From an uncultured Amaricoccus sp. (GTDB taxonomy: Bacteria > Pseudomonadota > Alphaproteobacteria > Rhodobacterales > Rhodobacteraceae), in the NCBI RefSeq assembly GCF_937858865.1, contig NZ_CALLYO010000179.1, forward strand, positions 1 to 7,346: a stretch of 7,346 bases of DNA. The letters are read 5' to 3'. Within the stretch, counting starts at the first letter, position 1; each line of letters opens with the position of its first letter. Shown here piece after piece: positions 1 to 5,463 of this stretch. The translations under genes and the position numbers were made by a program. The notes under the pieces were generated by a model that saw only the letters and a list, made by a program, of their open reading frames with translations, had not been told where the DNA came from and made no database searches.

Positions 1-305
1 AAGGCGCCAAGCTCTATCTGCCGGTCGAGAACATCGAGCTTCTGTCGCGCTACGGCAACGAGAACGCCAAGGTCGAGCTCGACCGCCTCGGGCAGGCTCG
101 CCCGCGCCGCCGCACCCCCGAGCCCGAGCGCCTCGAGCACCGCCACCCCGTTCGGCCCGATCTGCAGCCCGGCCCCCACCTCGGCGAGCGCCGGCGCCTG
201 CTCGAAGACGACCACCCGCGCCCCGCGCCGCGCCAGCGCGACGGCCGCGGCGAGCCCGCCGATGCCGGCCCCGACGACCGCGACCTCGCGCCCGGCGAGG
301 CTCAC
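1..305 (-). CDS. FAD-dependent monooxygenase, N-terminal part, 3' end missing
   Basis: The minus frame from GTG at 305 gives a Rossmann-type FAD-binding start: VVGAGIGGLAAAVALARRGA at about residues 10-29, with the GxGxxG glycines at 12, 14 and 17. An acidic residue (E35) ends the second strand, and GAGLQIGPNG lies at 44-53. This pattern is typical of salicylate-hydroxylase-like (UbiH/PHBH-type) aromatic monooxygenases, which use NAD(P)H, FAD and O2. Resemblance holds to about residue 77 (position 75). The rest of the frame, to the left edge, is antisense of an Mfd fragment, so the true C-terminal part is absent. GTG 305 matches where family members begin but has no clear Shine-Dalgarno. An in-frame ATG at 374 would add 23 Arg/Pro-rich residues. 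The best ribosome site nearby serves a different frame (see the leader feature). The serine protease lies upstream on the same strand, about 100 nt away. The substrate cannot be judged. Confidence 0.7.
   Translation of the reverse strand, partial: MSLAGREVAVVGAGIGGLAAAVALARRGARVVVFEQAPALAEVGAGLQIGPNGVAVLEALGLGGAAARASLPEAVELDLGVLVAVARQKLDVLDRQIELGA
3..92 (+). pseudogene. mfd: Internal fragment of transcription-repair coupling factor Mfd
   Basis: Frame 3 from the left edge reads GAKLYLPVENIELLSRYG and continues to LDRLG, about 30 residues. This is the conserved RNA-polymerase-interaction (CarD-like) region of Mfd, the ATP-dependent translocase that removes stalled RNA polymerase and recruits UvrA. 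In the family the LDRLG stretch is followed by a Trp- and Lys/Arg-rich linker leading to the helicase domains. Here the match stops at about position 92 and the DNA becomes the antisense of a flavoprotein gene. The plus frame stays open to a stop at 1242-1244, so an automatic caller could produce a false Mfd fusion; beyond 92 the residues are Arg/Pro-rich shadow translation. No Mfd start, helicase motif or true end is present. The identification rests on remembered family sequence; whether the gene is broken or only misassembled cannot be told here. Confidence 0.75.
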
Positions 306-367
306 GCCAACCGGCCGGAAAGGCGCGCGGGCGCGCAGCGGACGAAAGACATGCGGGCCACCTCCTC
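302..367 (-). promoter_or_regulatory. Strong Shine-Dalgarno and 16-codon leader ORF overlapping the monooxygenase GTG
   Basis: On the minus strand GAGGAGGT (360-367) stands 7 nt before an ATG at 352-350. This opens a 16-codon frame, MSFVRCAPARLSGRLA, that stops with TGA at 304-302. The stop overlaps the monooxygenase GTG (305-303) in a GTGA junction, the usual layout for translational coupling. Fourteen of the 16 codons end in G or C, a higher share than in the competing upstream extension of the monooxygenase frame (17 of 24). Either a short leader peptide feeds ribosomes to the GTG, or an indel has separated the real start from the body of the gene. Confidence 0.35.
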
Positions 368-407
368 GCGCCATCTGACACGGCGCGGGCGCGGGCGGAA
401 AGCCCCC

Positions 408-1127
408 TCAGCCGCCGGCGTCGAGCAGGCGGCGCGCCTCGGCGCGAACCGCCTCGCCGCGAAGCGCGAAGGCCTCGACCTGCGGCTGCCCCCGCCCGCC
501 GCCGGCCAGCGCGACCGGCGATCGCCCGCCGACCGGCCGCAGCGCCGTCACCATGCCGACGAGCCGCCCCCCTGTGTCGAGCAGCGGCCCGCCAGAGAAG
601 CCCGGCCGCGCCCCCGGCAGCCAGACGACGAGCCCGGGCCCGAAGGCCGGCAGATCCTCGCTCGGCTCCAGAACCACCCCGGCAAGCGTCCGCCGCGCGC
701 CCGTCCCGCCCTCGCCCGCGTCGATCCCGGTCGCCGTCACCGCCATCCCCGCCACCGTCGGCGCCTCGGCGATCTCGACCGGCGGAACGAAGCCCGCCGG
801 CACCCGCAGCAGCGCCAGATCCATGCGCGGACTGAGCGCGACGAGCCGCCCCAGCACCCGCGCGCCCCCCTCGCCCGAGGCGAGCAGCTCGACCTCCCCG
901 CCGATCCCCAGCCCGCGCACGACATGTCGGTTGGTGACCGCGACCCCCTCCTCGATCAGGAAGGCCGATCCGACCAGCCCGTCGTTCACCACCACCGCGT
1001 GCCGGTCGACCGGCGCCGGCGCCTCGCCGGCTACCGCCTGCCCCGCGACGAGAACCGCCGCGACCAGCCACCCCGCCCAGCCCCGCCGCAGCCGCCCGCG
1101 CCGGGCGCTCCTCCACCCGTTCCCCAT
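408..1127 (-). CDS. Secreted trypsin-like serine protease (single domain, no PDZ)
   Basis: A 239-residue protein with an Arg-rich N terminus, a hydrophobic core at about 17-31 and an AVA|GE signal-peptidase site near residue 33, so it is probably exported to the periplasm or outside. The chymotrypsin-fold triad is visible: His68 in TNRHVV, Asp103 in RMDLALLRV and Ser178 in PGFSGGPLLD. These are the motifs of HtrA/trypsin-like (S1C-type) proteases, but there is no PDZ domain; the protein ends about 60 residues after the serine. The natural substrate is unknown. The ATG at 1127 follows a purine-rich site (GAGGGGG about 6 nt upstream). The gene is divergent from surE and co-directional with the monooxygenase that follows. 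No terminator hairpin with a T run is seen behind it. All three catalytic residues are present, so activity is expected. The family call is secure; the biological role is not. Confidence 0.88.
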   Translation of the reverse strand: MGNGWRSARRGRLRRGWAGWLVAAVLVAGQAVAGEAPAPVDRHAVVVNDGLVGSAFLIEEGVAVTNRHVVRGLGIGGEVELLASGEGGARVLGRLVALSPRMDLALLRVPAGFVPPVEIAEAPTVAGMAVTATGIDAGEGGTGARRTLAGVVLEPSEDLPAFGPGLVVWLPGARPGFSGGPLLDTGGRLVGMVTALRPVGGRSPVALAGGGRGQPQVEAFALRGEAVRAEARRLLDAGG

Positions 1128-1256
1128 GCCGTCCCCCTCGCCGGCGCCCTGCCCCCGCAGGCCGCGCCCCGCCGCCGATCCTCGCCCGGACGCGTTGCCG
1201 AACCGCTAAGGCGCGGCGGCCATATCCCTCGAATTGCTGGTTAAGCCCGGCGCGTC

Positions 1257-1285
1257 TGGACGCCGCCCGGCCGGTTGCCTAGAAC
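1257..1285 (+). promoter_or_regulatory. Candidate sigma-70-type promoter for surE-pcm-nlpD
   Basis: TGGACG (1257-1262) and TAGAAC (1280-1285) are separated by 17 nt. Each hexamer matches 4 of 6 consensus positions. The pair lies 27 nt before the surE ATG, placing the transcript start near 1292. It is the best pair in the 185-nt divergent gap (1128-1312). No comparable promoter was recognised for the protease on the other strand. Confidence 0.4.
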
Positions 1286-1312
1286 GGCCGCGACAGCAGC
1301 CCAGGGACCGCC

Positions 1313-2095
1313 ATGCGCATTCTCCTCACCAACGACGACGGCATCAGCGCGCCCGGCCTCGCCGTCGCCGAGGAGATCGCGACCGAACTCGCCGGCGCGG
1401 ACGGCGAGGTCTGGACCGTCGCCCCCGCCTTCGAACAGTCGGGCGTCGCCCACTGCGTCTCCTACGTCCGCCCGATGCGGCTCGAGCGCCTCGGCCCGCG
1501 CCGCTTCGCGGTCGAGGGCTCGCCCGCCGACTGCGTCCTCGCCGGCCTGCACGAGATTCTCAAGGAGACGCCCCCCGACCTTATCCTCTCCGGCGTCAAC
1601 CGCGGCCACAACGTCGCGGAGGACACGCTCTACTCCGGCACCGTCGGCGGCGCGATGGAAGGCGCGCTTCACGGCATCCGCTCGGTCGCCCTCTCGCAGT
1701 ATTACGGCGCGCCCGGCGGCGACGCCGACCCCTTCGAGGCCGCCCGCGTCCACGGCGCGGCGCTGCTGCGCAAGCTCGTCGCGACCCCGGCGCCGACCCG
1801 CGACCCCTACGCCGTCTTCCACAACGTCAACTTCCCCGCCCTGCCGGCGGCCAGGGTGCGCGGCACCCGCGCGACCTTCCAGGGCCACCGCCACGCCCCG
1901 ACCTTCGGCGCCCTGCCGCACAAGGCGCCTAACGGACGCACCTTCCTCTGGCTGACCAACAGCCCCGGCAACGCCGACAGCCCGCCCGGCTCGGATTCGC
2001 GCGAATGCCACGACGGCTTCATCACCGTCACCCCGCTCGTCGCCGACCTCACCGCGCACGCGCTGATCGAGTCGCTTGCGAAATCCCTCGGTTAG
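1313..2095 (+). CDS. surE: 5'/3'-nucleotidase SurE
   Basis: SurE is a metal-dependent survival phosphatase that dephosphorylates 5'- and 3'-nucleoside monophosphates and, in some species, polyphosphate, in the cytoplasm. The 260-residue product is close to the usual length. It opens with [16 protein letters not shown], which holds the paired metal ligands Asp8 and Asp9. The remaining metal-site residues are Ser43 (in EQSGVAH) and Asn96 (in SGVNRGHN). The family hallmark [11 protein letters not shown] is at about 108-118, followed by NVNFP (171-175) and DGFITVTPL (234-242). The ATG at 1313 puts [10 protein letters not shown] exactly at the N terminus, as in characterised SurE, with CAGGGA about 7 nt upstream. 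It is the first gene of a plus-strand operon: pcm starts 16 nt after its stop and nlpD follows. This order is conserved across proteobacteria, where it links the genes to stationary-phase and stress survival. Confidence 0.97.
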   Translation: MRILLTNDDGISAPGLAVAEEIATELAGADGEVWTVAPAFEQSGVAHCVSYVRPMRLERLGPRRFAVEGSPADCVLAGLHEILKETPPDLILSGVNRGHNVAEDTLYSGTVGGAMEGALHGIRSVALSQYYGAPGGDADPFEAARVHGAALLRKLVATPAPTRDPYAVFHNVNFPALPAARVRGTRATFQGHRHAPTFGALPHKAPNGRTFLWLTNSPGNADSPPGSDSRECHDGFITVTPLVADLTAHALIESLAKSLG

Positions 2096-2111
2096 CGCGA
2101 GGCTCGCGCCC

Positions 2112-2759
2112 ATGCTCCCGGCCGAACAGCAGATGCAGTTCGTCTTCACCCTCCGCTCCCGGGGGGTAACGAACGCGGAGGTGCTGAAGGCCATGGAGCA
2201 GACGCCGCGCGCCGAGTTCCTCGAGGGCATCTTCCAGGAACGCGCCTACGAGGACACGCCGCTGCCCATCGCCTGCGGCCAGACCATCAGCCAGCCGACC
2301 GTCGTCGGCCTGATGACCCAGGCGCTCGAGGTCACCCGCCGCTGCAAGGTGCTCGAGATCGGCACCGGCTCCGGCTACCAGGCCGCGATCCTCGCCCGCC
2401 TCGCCCGCCGGGTCTACACCATCGAGCGCCACCGCCGCCTCGCCCGCCGCGCCCGCGAGCTCTTCCAGAAGCTCGGCCTGCACAACATCACCGTCGTGCA
2501 CGGCGACGGCTCGCTCGGCCTGCCCGAGCAGGCCCCCTTCGACCGCATCATCCTGACCGCCGCCGCCGAGGATCCGCCGCAGCCCCTGATCGACCAGCTG
2601 CGCGAGGGCGGCATCATGGTCCTGCCGGTCGGCCAGTCGAACGCGGTGCAGACCCTCATCCGCATCGAGAAGACGAGCCATGGGCTCGAATACACCGACC
2701 TCGGCGCCGTCCGCTTCGTCCCCCTTGTGGAAGGGGTGGCCCAGGACGTACTGGATTGA
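2112..2759 (+). CDS. pcm: Protein-L-isoaspartate O-methyltransferase
   Basis: This enzyme uses S-adenosylmethionine to methylate isoaspartyl residues in age-damaged proteins and so starts their repair. The 215-residue product carries the family-specific active-site loop GQTISQP (56-62), then SAM-binding motif [14 protein letters not shown] (80-92), an acidic end to strand 2 (Glu105 in YTIER), GDGSLGLPE (131-139), FDRIILTAA (143-151) and the C-terminal RFVPLVEG (201-208). All expected motifs are intact. I chose the ATG at 2112 because GCGAGG lies about 9 nt upstream and the resulting N terminus fits the family. The same frame also has a TTG at 2076, which would overlap surE by 20 nt and add 12 residues. 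The gene sits between surE and nlpD with short gaps (16 and 31 nt), so co-transcription is expected. Confidence 0.95.
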   Translation: MLPAEQQMQFVFTLRSRGVTNAEVLKAMEQTPRAEFLEGIFQERAYEDTPLPIACGQTISQPTVVGLMTQALEVTRRCKVLEIGTGSGYQAAILARLARRVYTIERHRRLARRARELFQKLGLHNITVVHGDGSLGLPEQAPFDRIILTAAAEDPPQPLIDQLREGGIMVLPVGQSNAVQTLIRIEKTSHGLEYTDLGAVRFVPLVEGVAQDVLD

Positions 2760-2790
2760 CCGGGCAGCAAGAAGAAACGGGAGCAAGCCG

Positions 2791-3936
2791 ATGAGCGACG
2801 CACGTTCGCGGCGGAGGGGTACGCCCGCCGCCGTCCTCGCGACCCTCGCCACCCTCTCGCTCGCGGCCTGCGGCGGCTTCTCGAACCCACTCGCCCCGGA
2901 TCCCGCCTCGGGCCCGGCCGCCGCGCCCGCCGGCCAGACGGTCCCGAACGCCCGGCCCGACTCGCGCGGCGTCATCACCTACGCCAACTACCAGGTCGCC
3001 GTGGCGCGCGACGGCGACACCGTCGCGACCGTCGCCGCCCGCGTCGGCACGACGCCGGGCGAGCTCGCCCGCCGCAACGCCCTGCCCGAGGACACCATCC
3101 TGCGCCCGGGCGAGGTGCTGCTCCTGCCCGACAGCGTCCCGCGGCCGGACGCCTTCGGCGCCGCCGGCCTCGACACCGGCGCCATCTCGAGCCAGCCGCT
3201 CGGCTCCACGGCGGGCACCGCCGCCGCCCCCGCCGACAACCCGTTCCGGAACGGCCAGACCGAGCCGCTCATAGACCCGGTCCGCCACCGCGTCGAGCCC
3301 GGCGAGACCGCCTACGCGATCGCCCGCCTCTACGGCGTCTCGGTGACCGCCCTCGCCTCCTGGAACGGCCTCGGCCCCGACCTCGCCGTCCGCGAGAACC
3401 AGGAGCTCCTCATCCCCATCGTCAGCGACGCCAACCGCATCTCCTCCTCGGCGGTGATCGACACCCAGCCCGGCCAGGGCACGCCCATCGCTCCGCCCCC
3501 CAGCGCCGCCGCCCCGCTCCCCGCCGACATCACCGCCGCCGTCGAGCCGGAATCGCCCAACCTCGGCGCCCTGCGCACGCCCCCCGGCGGCCGCCTCTCG
3601 CCGCCGGTCGCCGGCGGCATCAGCCGCCCCTACGACGGCGAGCACGGCGTCGGCTTCGCGGTGCCCGCCGGCACCCCGGTCAAGGCGGCCGCCGCCGGCG
3701 AGGTGGCGATGGTCTCCAAGGCCCTCGGCGGCCTCGGCGACATCGTGCTGCTGCGCCACAAGGACGACCTCATCACCACCTACACCTCGCTGACCGGCGT
3801 TCGGGTGAAGGAGGGCGACCGCGTCAGCGCCGGCCAGACCCTCGGCCTCCTCGCCGAGCGCGACCGCAACGAGCTCCAGTTCGACGTCTTCCGCGGCGTC
3901 GAAAGCGTCGACCCCACCCCCTACCTCCAGCGGTAG
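2791..3936 (+). CDS. nlpD: NlpD-like lipoprotein: two LysM domains and a degenerate LytM (M23) domain
   Basis: A 381-residue envelope lipoprotein with lipobox LAAC (Cys27). Two LysM peptidoglycan-binding domains lie at about 62-114 and 166-210, then a Pro/Ala-rich linker, then an M23/LytM domain at about 266-380. The fold is recognisable from VPAGTPVKAAAAGEV (291-305), VRVKEGDRVSAGQTLGLL and the closing DPTPYLQ. The zinc-site residues are not in place: the usual HxGxDxA reads EHGVGFA, the HL after the tyrosine reads TSL (332-334), and the final HLHFE reads ELQFD (361-365). In E. coli, NlpD and EnvC have such inactive LytM domains and activate the AmiA/B/C amidases, so an activator rather than a hydrolase is inferred. 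ATG 2791 follows GGGAG by 7 nt. An upstream in-frame ATG at 2680 lies inside pcm and would bury the lipoprotein signal. It is the last gene of the operon; no rpoS follows. Confidence 0.9.
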   Translation: MSDARSRRRGTPAAVLATLATLSLAACGGFSNPLAPDPASGPAAAPAGQTVPNARPDSRGVITYANYQVAVARDGDTVATVAARVGTTPGELARRNALPEDTILRPGEVLLLPDSVPRPDAFGAAGLDTGAISSQPLGSTAGTAAAPADNPFRNGQTEPLIDPVRHRVEPGETAYAIARLYGVSVTALASWNGLGPDLAVRENQELLIPIVSDANRISSSAVIDTQPGQGTPIAPPPSAAAPLPADITAAVEPESPNLGALRTPPGGRLSPPVAGGISRPYDGEHGVGFAVPAGTPVKAAAAGEVAMVSKALGGLGDIVLLRHKDDLITTYTSLTGVRVKEGDRVSAGQTLGLLAERDRNELQFDVFRGVESVDPTPYLQR

Positions 3937-3969
3937 GGGGCGCACTTCCGGACCGGCCCCCGGAGGGGG
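3936..3969 (+). terminator. Possible weak terminator hairpin after nlpD
   Basis: GGGGGC (3936-3941) can pair with GCCCCC (3956-3961). Alternatively CCCCC (3957-3961) can pair with GGGGG (3965-3969) around a 3-nt loop, and the two folds exclude each other. No T run follows, so intrinsic termination is uncertain. The position, between the stop of nlpD and the convergent reductase gene ending at 3997, suits a terminator. Confidence 0.3.
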
Positions 3970-3996
3970 AACTCATGATCAGCGGCGGTTTCCAGA

Positions 3997-4527
3997 TCAG
4001 GCAGGAACGTAGGTCAACCTGATCACGTCCTCCCCGATCCGGTCGCTGGCGACAAGGCGGAGCGGCGGCCGAGGCCCCGCGAAATATGGCTTGCCCTGAC
4101 CAAGCACGACGGGGTGCAGGTAGATTCGATACTCGTCGATCAGGCCAAGTTCGGTGAGACTTTGCGCCAGGATCGTGCCGGCAACTTCGATCTCCCCGTC
4201 GCGCCCGGCCTTCAGCTCGCGGATCGCGCCCTCGAGATCGTCCCCGACCAGCTCGGCGTTGGGACCGACCGACGTCAACGAGCGCGAGACGACCCATTTC
4301 GGCTGCTTCCGCCACGCCGCCGCGAAGGCGCGTTCGTCCGCATCCCACTCAGGATGATCGTCGTCCCAGTAGCGCATGACCTCATACATCCGGCGACCGT
4401 ACACGCTGCCCGCCTGTCCCTCGGCCTCCTCGATGAAGTGGCGAAAGAGTACGGGGCCCGGCGCGAACGCCATGTGATCGACGTAACCGTCCAGCGACTG
4501 GTTCATTCCGAACACGAGCTTGGCCAT
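3997..4527 (-). CDS. Dihydrofolate reductase family protein (RibD C-terminal-type fold)
   Basis: A 176-residue protein of the DHFR / RibD-C superfamily, which are usually NADPH-dependent reductases. Most stand-alone members have no known substrate, so neither dihydrofolate nor a riboflavin intermediate should be assumed. Visible family features are MAKLVFGMNQSLDGYV at the N terminus, YGRRMYEVM (43-51), KWVVSRSL (77-84), a nucleotide-loop-like EVAGTILAQSL (114-124) and DEYRIYLHPVVLGQGKPYF (131-149). The usual second glycine in the GG loop is replaced (AGT), a common variation. ATG 4527 is chosen because AGGGAGGG lies a few bases upstream; an in-frame ATG at 4581 lies inside the operator-like palindrome and is unlikely. 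There is no signal peptide. The gene is convergent with nlpD and stands alone in a stretch of lower GC than its neighbours, with freer use of A/T-ending codons, suggesting acquisition by transfer. Confidence 0.88.
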   Translation of the reverse strand: MAKLVFGMNQSLDGYVDHMAFAPGPVLFRHFIEEAEGQAGSVYGRRMYEVMRYWDDDHPEWDADERAFAAAWRKQPKWVVSRSLTSVGPNAELVGDDLEGAIRELKAGRDGEIEVAGTILAQSLTELGLIDEYRIYLHPVVLGQGKPYFAGPRPPLRLVASDRIGEDVIRLTYVPA

Positions 4528-4564
4528 ACCGCCCTCCCTTTCGCTGGCACACTTCCCCGCAGGT

Positions 4565-4585
4565 CCGATTGCGTTATGCAATCGG
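4565..4585. promoter_or_regulatory. Operator-like 8-bp inverted repeat upstream of the reductase gene
   Basis: CCGATTGC (4565-4572) and GCAATCGG (4578-4585) form a perfect 8-bp inverted repeat around a 5-nt spacer (gttat). It lies 37 nt upstream of the reductase ATG, at the transcript start predicted from the candidate promoter. A further copy of the half-site GCAATCGG lies at 4615-4622, over the candidate -35. TTGC-N5-GCAA dyads are typical targets of small dimeric regulators such as MarR- or ArsR-type proteins, but no regulator gene is in the window. Repression is inferred from position only. Confidence 0.5.
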
Positions 4586-4589
4586 CCAC

Positions 4590-4618
4590 AAGCTAGATCG
4601 ACTGATTTCGAATCGCAA
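4590..4618 (-). promoter_or_regulatory. Candidate promoter of the reductase gene
   Basis: On the minus strand TTGCGA (4613-4618) and TAGCTT (4590-4595) are 17 nt apart. The -35 matches 4 of 6 and the -10 matches 3 of 6 consensus positions. The predicted start near 4583 falls inside the inverted repeat at 4565-4585. The surrounding 60 nt (4561-4620) contain only 29 G or C, which suits a promoter in this GC-rich sequence. Confidence 0.35.
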
Positions 4619-4643
4619 TCGGTTTTTGCGCAGGAACACCGCG

Positions 4644-4664
4644 CGCTCCGCCAGCCCGATCAAG
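4644..4664 (-). repeat. 21-nt near-repeat, copy 1 (pairs with 6078-6098)
   Basis: The plus sequence begins CGCTCCGCC and ends CCCGATCAAG. It matches 6078-6098 at 19 of 21 positions in the same orientation; the two differences are adjacent, in the middle. Both copies are intergenic. In sequence this GC-rich a match of that size can arise by chance. Confidence 0.3.
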
Positions 4665-4667
4665 GAC

Positions 4668-4690
4668 GAGCGTCCGCCTGGCGCACGCTC
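4668..4690. other. Imperfect hairpin in the low-GC intergenic region
   Basis: GAGCGT (4668-4673) pairs with ACGCTC (4685-4690), and an inner CGC/GCG (4675-4677 with 4681-4683) extends the stem past one mismatch. It lies between the cysteine-rich gene and the reductase gene. It lacks a T run, so its role is open. Confidence 0.3.
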
Positions 4691-4750
4691 TCCGCGTGAC
4701 TCCGTGGCGTTAAATCAATCCCGACTCTTTCAGTCGCAATACGCTTTCCA

Positions 4751-4769
4751 GACGCATCCCATATGCGTC
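4751..4769. promoter_or_regulatory. 7-bp inverted repeat behind the cysteine-rich gene
   Basis: GACGCAT (4751-4757) and ATGCGTC (4763-4769) form a perfect inverted repeat around a 5-nt spacer, 35 nt beyond the stop of the minus-strand gene ending at 4805. It could be a weak terminator hairpin (no T run follows) or a protein-binding dyad; its spacer length equals that of the 4565-4585 repeat. The rest of 4528-4804 holds only the other sites listed here and no credible gene. Confidence 0.35.
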
Positions 4770-4804
4770 CCAGATCGAAAGAATCCCCGTAAACCTTTGC
4801 CGCC

Positions 4805-5230
4805 TCAGCGACTCTTCAGCGTCGAGGTGGCGGCGTCCGAGCAGGTCTTCCCCGCCCGGTCCGAGCGGGCATAGAGGCAGGCGAAGACCTGCGCCTGCCC
4901 GGCCGGGATGTCCGGGCAGAGGCTCTTTGCCGGCCCGACGCAGCTCGCCGGCAGCGGCGCGCTGAACGAGGGATCGAGCGCCCGGCGCACATAGCCCGGC
5001 GTCAGCGGGCTCTGCATCACCTGCTGCACCTCGCCGCGGCAGGCCCCGCCGAGGCTGCCCATCTCGCTCGCCAGGCAGGCCGAGATCCGCCCCCGCCCGT
5101 TCCGCACGTCGGAGCAGAAGCGCTGGATGTCCGGCGCGCAGGTGGTCATCAGGTCGGCCCGCGCCGGCGCCCCGGGCAGCGTGAGCCCGGCGAGCAGGGC
5201 GGCAAGCGGCAGCAGGCGGGATCGCGACAT
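4805..5230 (-). CDS. Secreted cysteine-rich repeat protein (two GLG1-type repeats)
   Basis: A 141-residue protein with a clear signal peptide (hydrophobic core about 7-20, cleavage after ARA at 25), so the mature part is probably periplasmic. It contains eight cysteines, at 31, 39, 52, 64 and at 97, 105, 118, 130. The spacing C-x7-C-x12-C-x11-C occurs twice with no deviation, the two units offset by 66 residues. Unit one reads CAPDIQRFC and later GRISACL; unit two reads CVGPAKSLC and later AQVFACL. This is the pattern of the 'cysteine rich repeat' family named after the Golgi protein GLG1, also seen in short bacterial exported proteins of unknown role. Four disulfides are likely. ATG 5230 is preferred because it begins the signal peptide and has GGAG about 9 nt upstream; a longer in-frame start at 5305 is less plausible. 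No enzymatic motif is visible. Confidence 0.82.
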   Translation of the reverse strand: MSRSRLLPLAALLAGLTLPGAPARADLMTTCAPDIQRFCSDVRNGRGRISACLASEMGSLGGACRGEVQQVMQSPLTPGYVRRALDPSFSAPLPASCVGPAKSLCPDIPAGQAQVFACLYARSDRAGKTCSDAATSTLKSR

Positions 5231-5339
5231 CTTCGGCAGCTCCGGCTGGAACGAACTCCCCTCCTCTACCCGATCCGCCCTCGCTTGCGAACCCCTTCCG
5301 CGCACGCCCCACCAGGGGCAGCGCCCCCTCTCCGCAAGA

Positions 5340-5387
5340 GAATCGCTTCAGGACCAACGGCTTGCCCAGGGCTCTGCGCGCAAGATC
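5340..5387 (-). repeat. 48-nt diverged intergenic repeat, copy A
   Basis: Aligned without gaps to 6521-6568 it matches at 33 of 48 positions, and 18 of the first 21 on the plus strand (GAATC, CTTCAGG and CAACGG blocks shared). TGCGCGCA (5375-5382) is a palindrome centred at the same aligned position as the larger dyad in copy B. It lies about 110 nt upstream of the cysteine-rich gene, in the orientation of that gene. Its function is unknown and chance similarity is not excluded. Confidence 0.4.
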
Positions 5388-5425
5388 ACGTTCGGTCGAG
5401 ATGCCGGCGATCGCGGCCCGCGTCC

Positions 5426-5452
5426 GGGGCGCCCGCGCTCCGCGGGCGCCCC
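5426..5452 (-). terminator. Perfect 12-bp-stem hairpin after the lipoprotein gene
   Basis: GGGGCGCCCGCG (5426-5437) and CGCGGGCGCCCC (5441-5452) are exact reverse complements around a 3-nt loop, giving a very stable all-GC stem. It begins 11 nt beyond the stop codon of the minus-strand lipoprotein gene, where an intrinsic terminator would lie. No T run follows on the minus strand. In high-GC genomes hairpins without a T run often mark transcript ends, but they can also act only as stability elements. Confidence 0.6.
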
Positions 5453-5463
5453 CCGCGCTTCCG

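Noticed and set aside
351..1244. Long open frame on the plus strand across the protease gene, continuous with the Mfd frame to the left
   Set aside because: Its residues are Arg/Pro-rich without motifs, and the minus strand encodes a protease with signal peptide and full catalytic triad. It is the usual antisense shadow of a GC-rich gene.
1241..2230. 329-residue open frame antisense to surE
   Set aside because: It covers surE and the start of pcm, both with intact family motifs, and shows no domain of its own; its Gly/Arg/Val-rich composition is typical of antisense GC-rich DNA.
2656..3945. 429-residue open frame antisense to nlpD
   Set aside because: It is antisense to a lipoprotein with clear LysM and LytM domains. 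The low-complexity Gly/Ala/Asp-rich residues reflect codon bias on the other strand.
4774..4803. Possible third copy of the 48-nt repeat (GAATC with similar flanks)
   Set aside because: Only the GAATC-C core agrees; the CTTCAGG and CAACGG blocks are absent and the match is no better than chance.
4569..4874. 101-residue open frame in the low-GC intergenic region
   Set aside because: It starts inside the operator-like dyad, has no ribosome site or recognisable motif, and runs into the cysteine-rich gene on the other strand.
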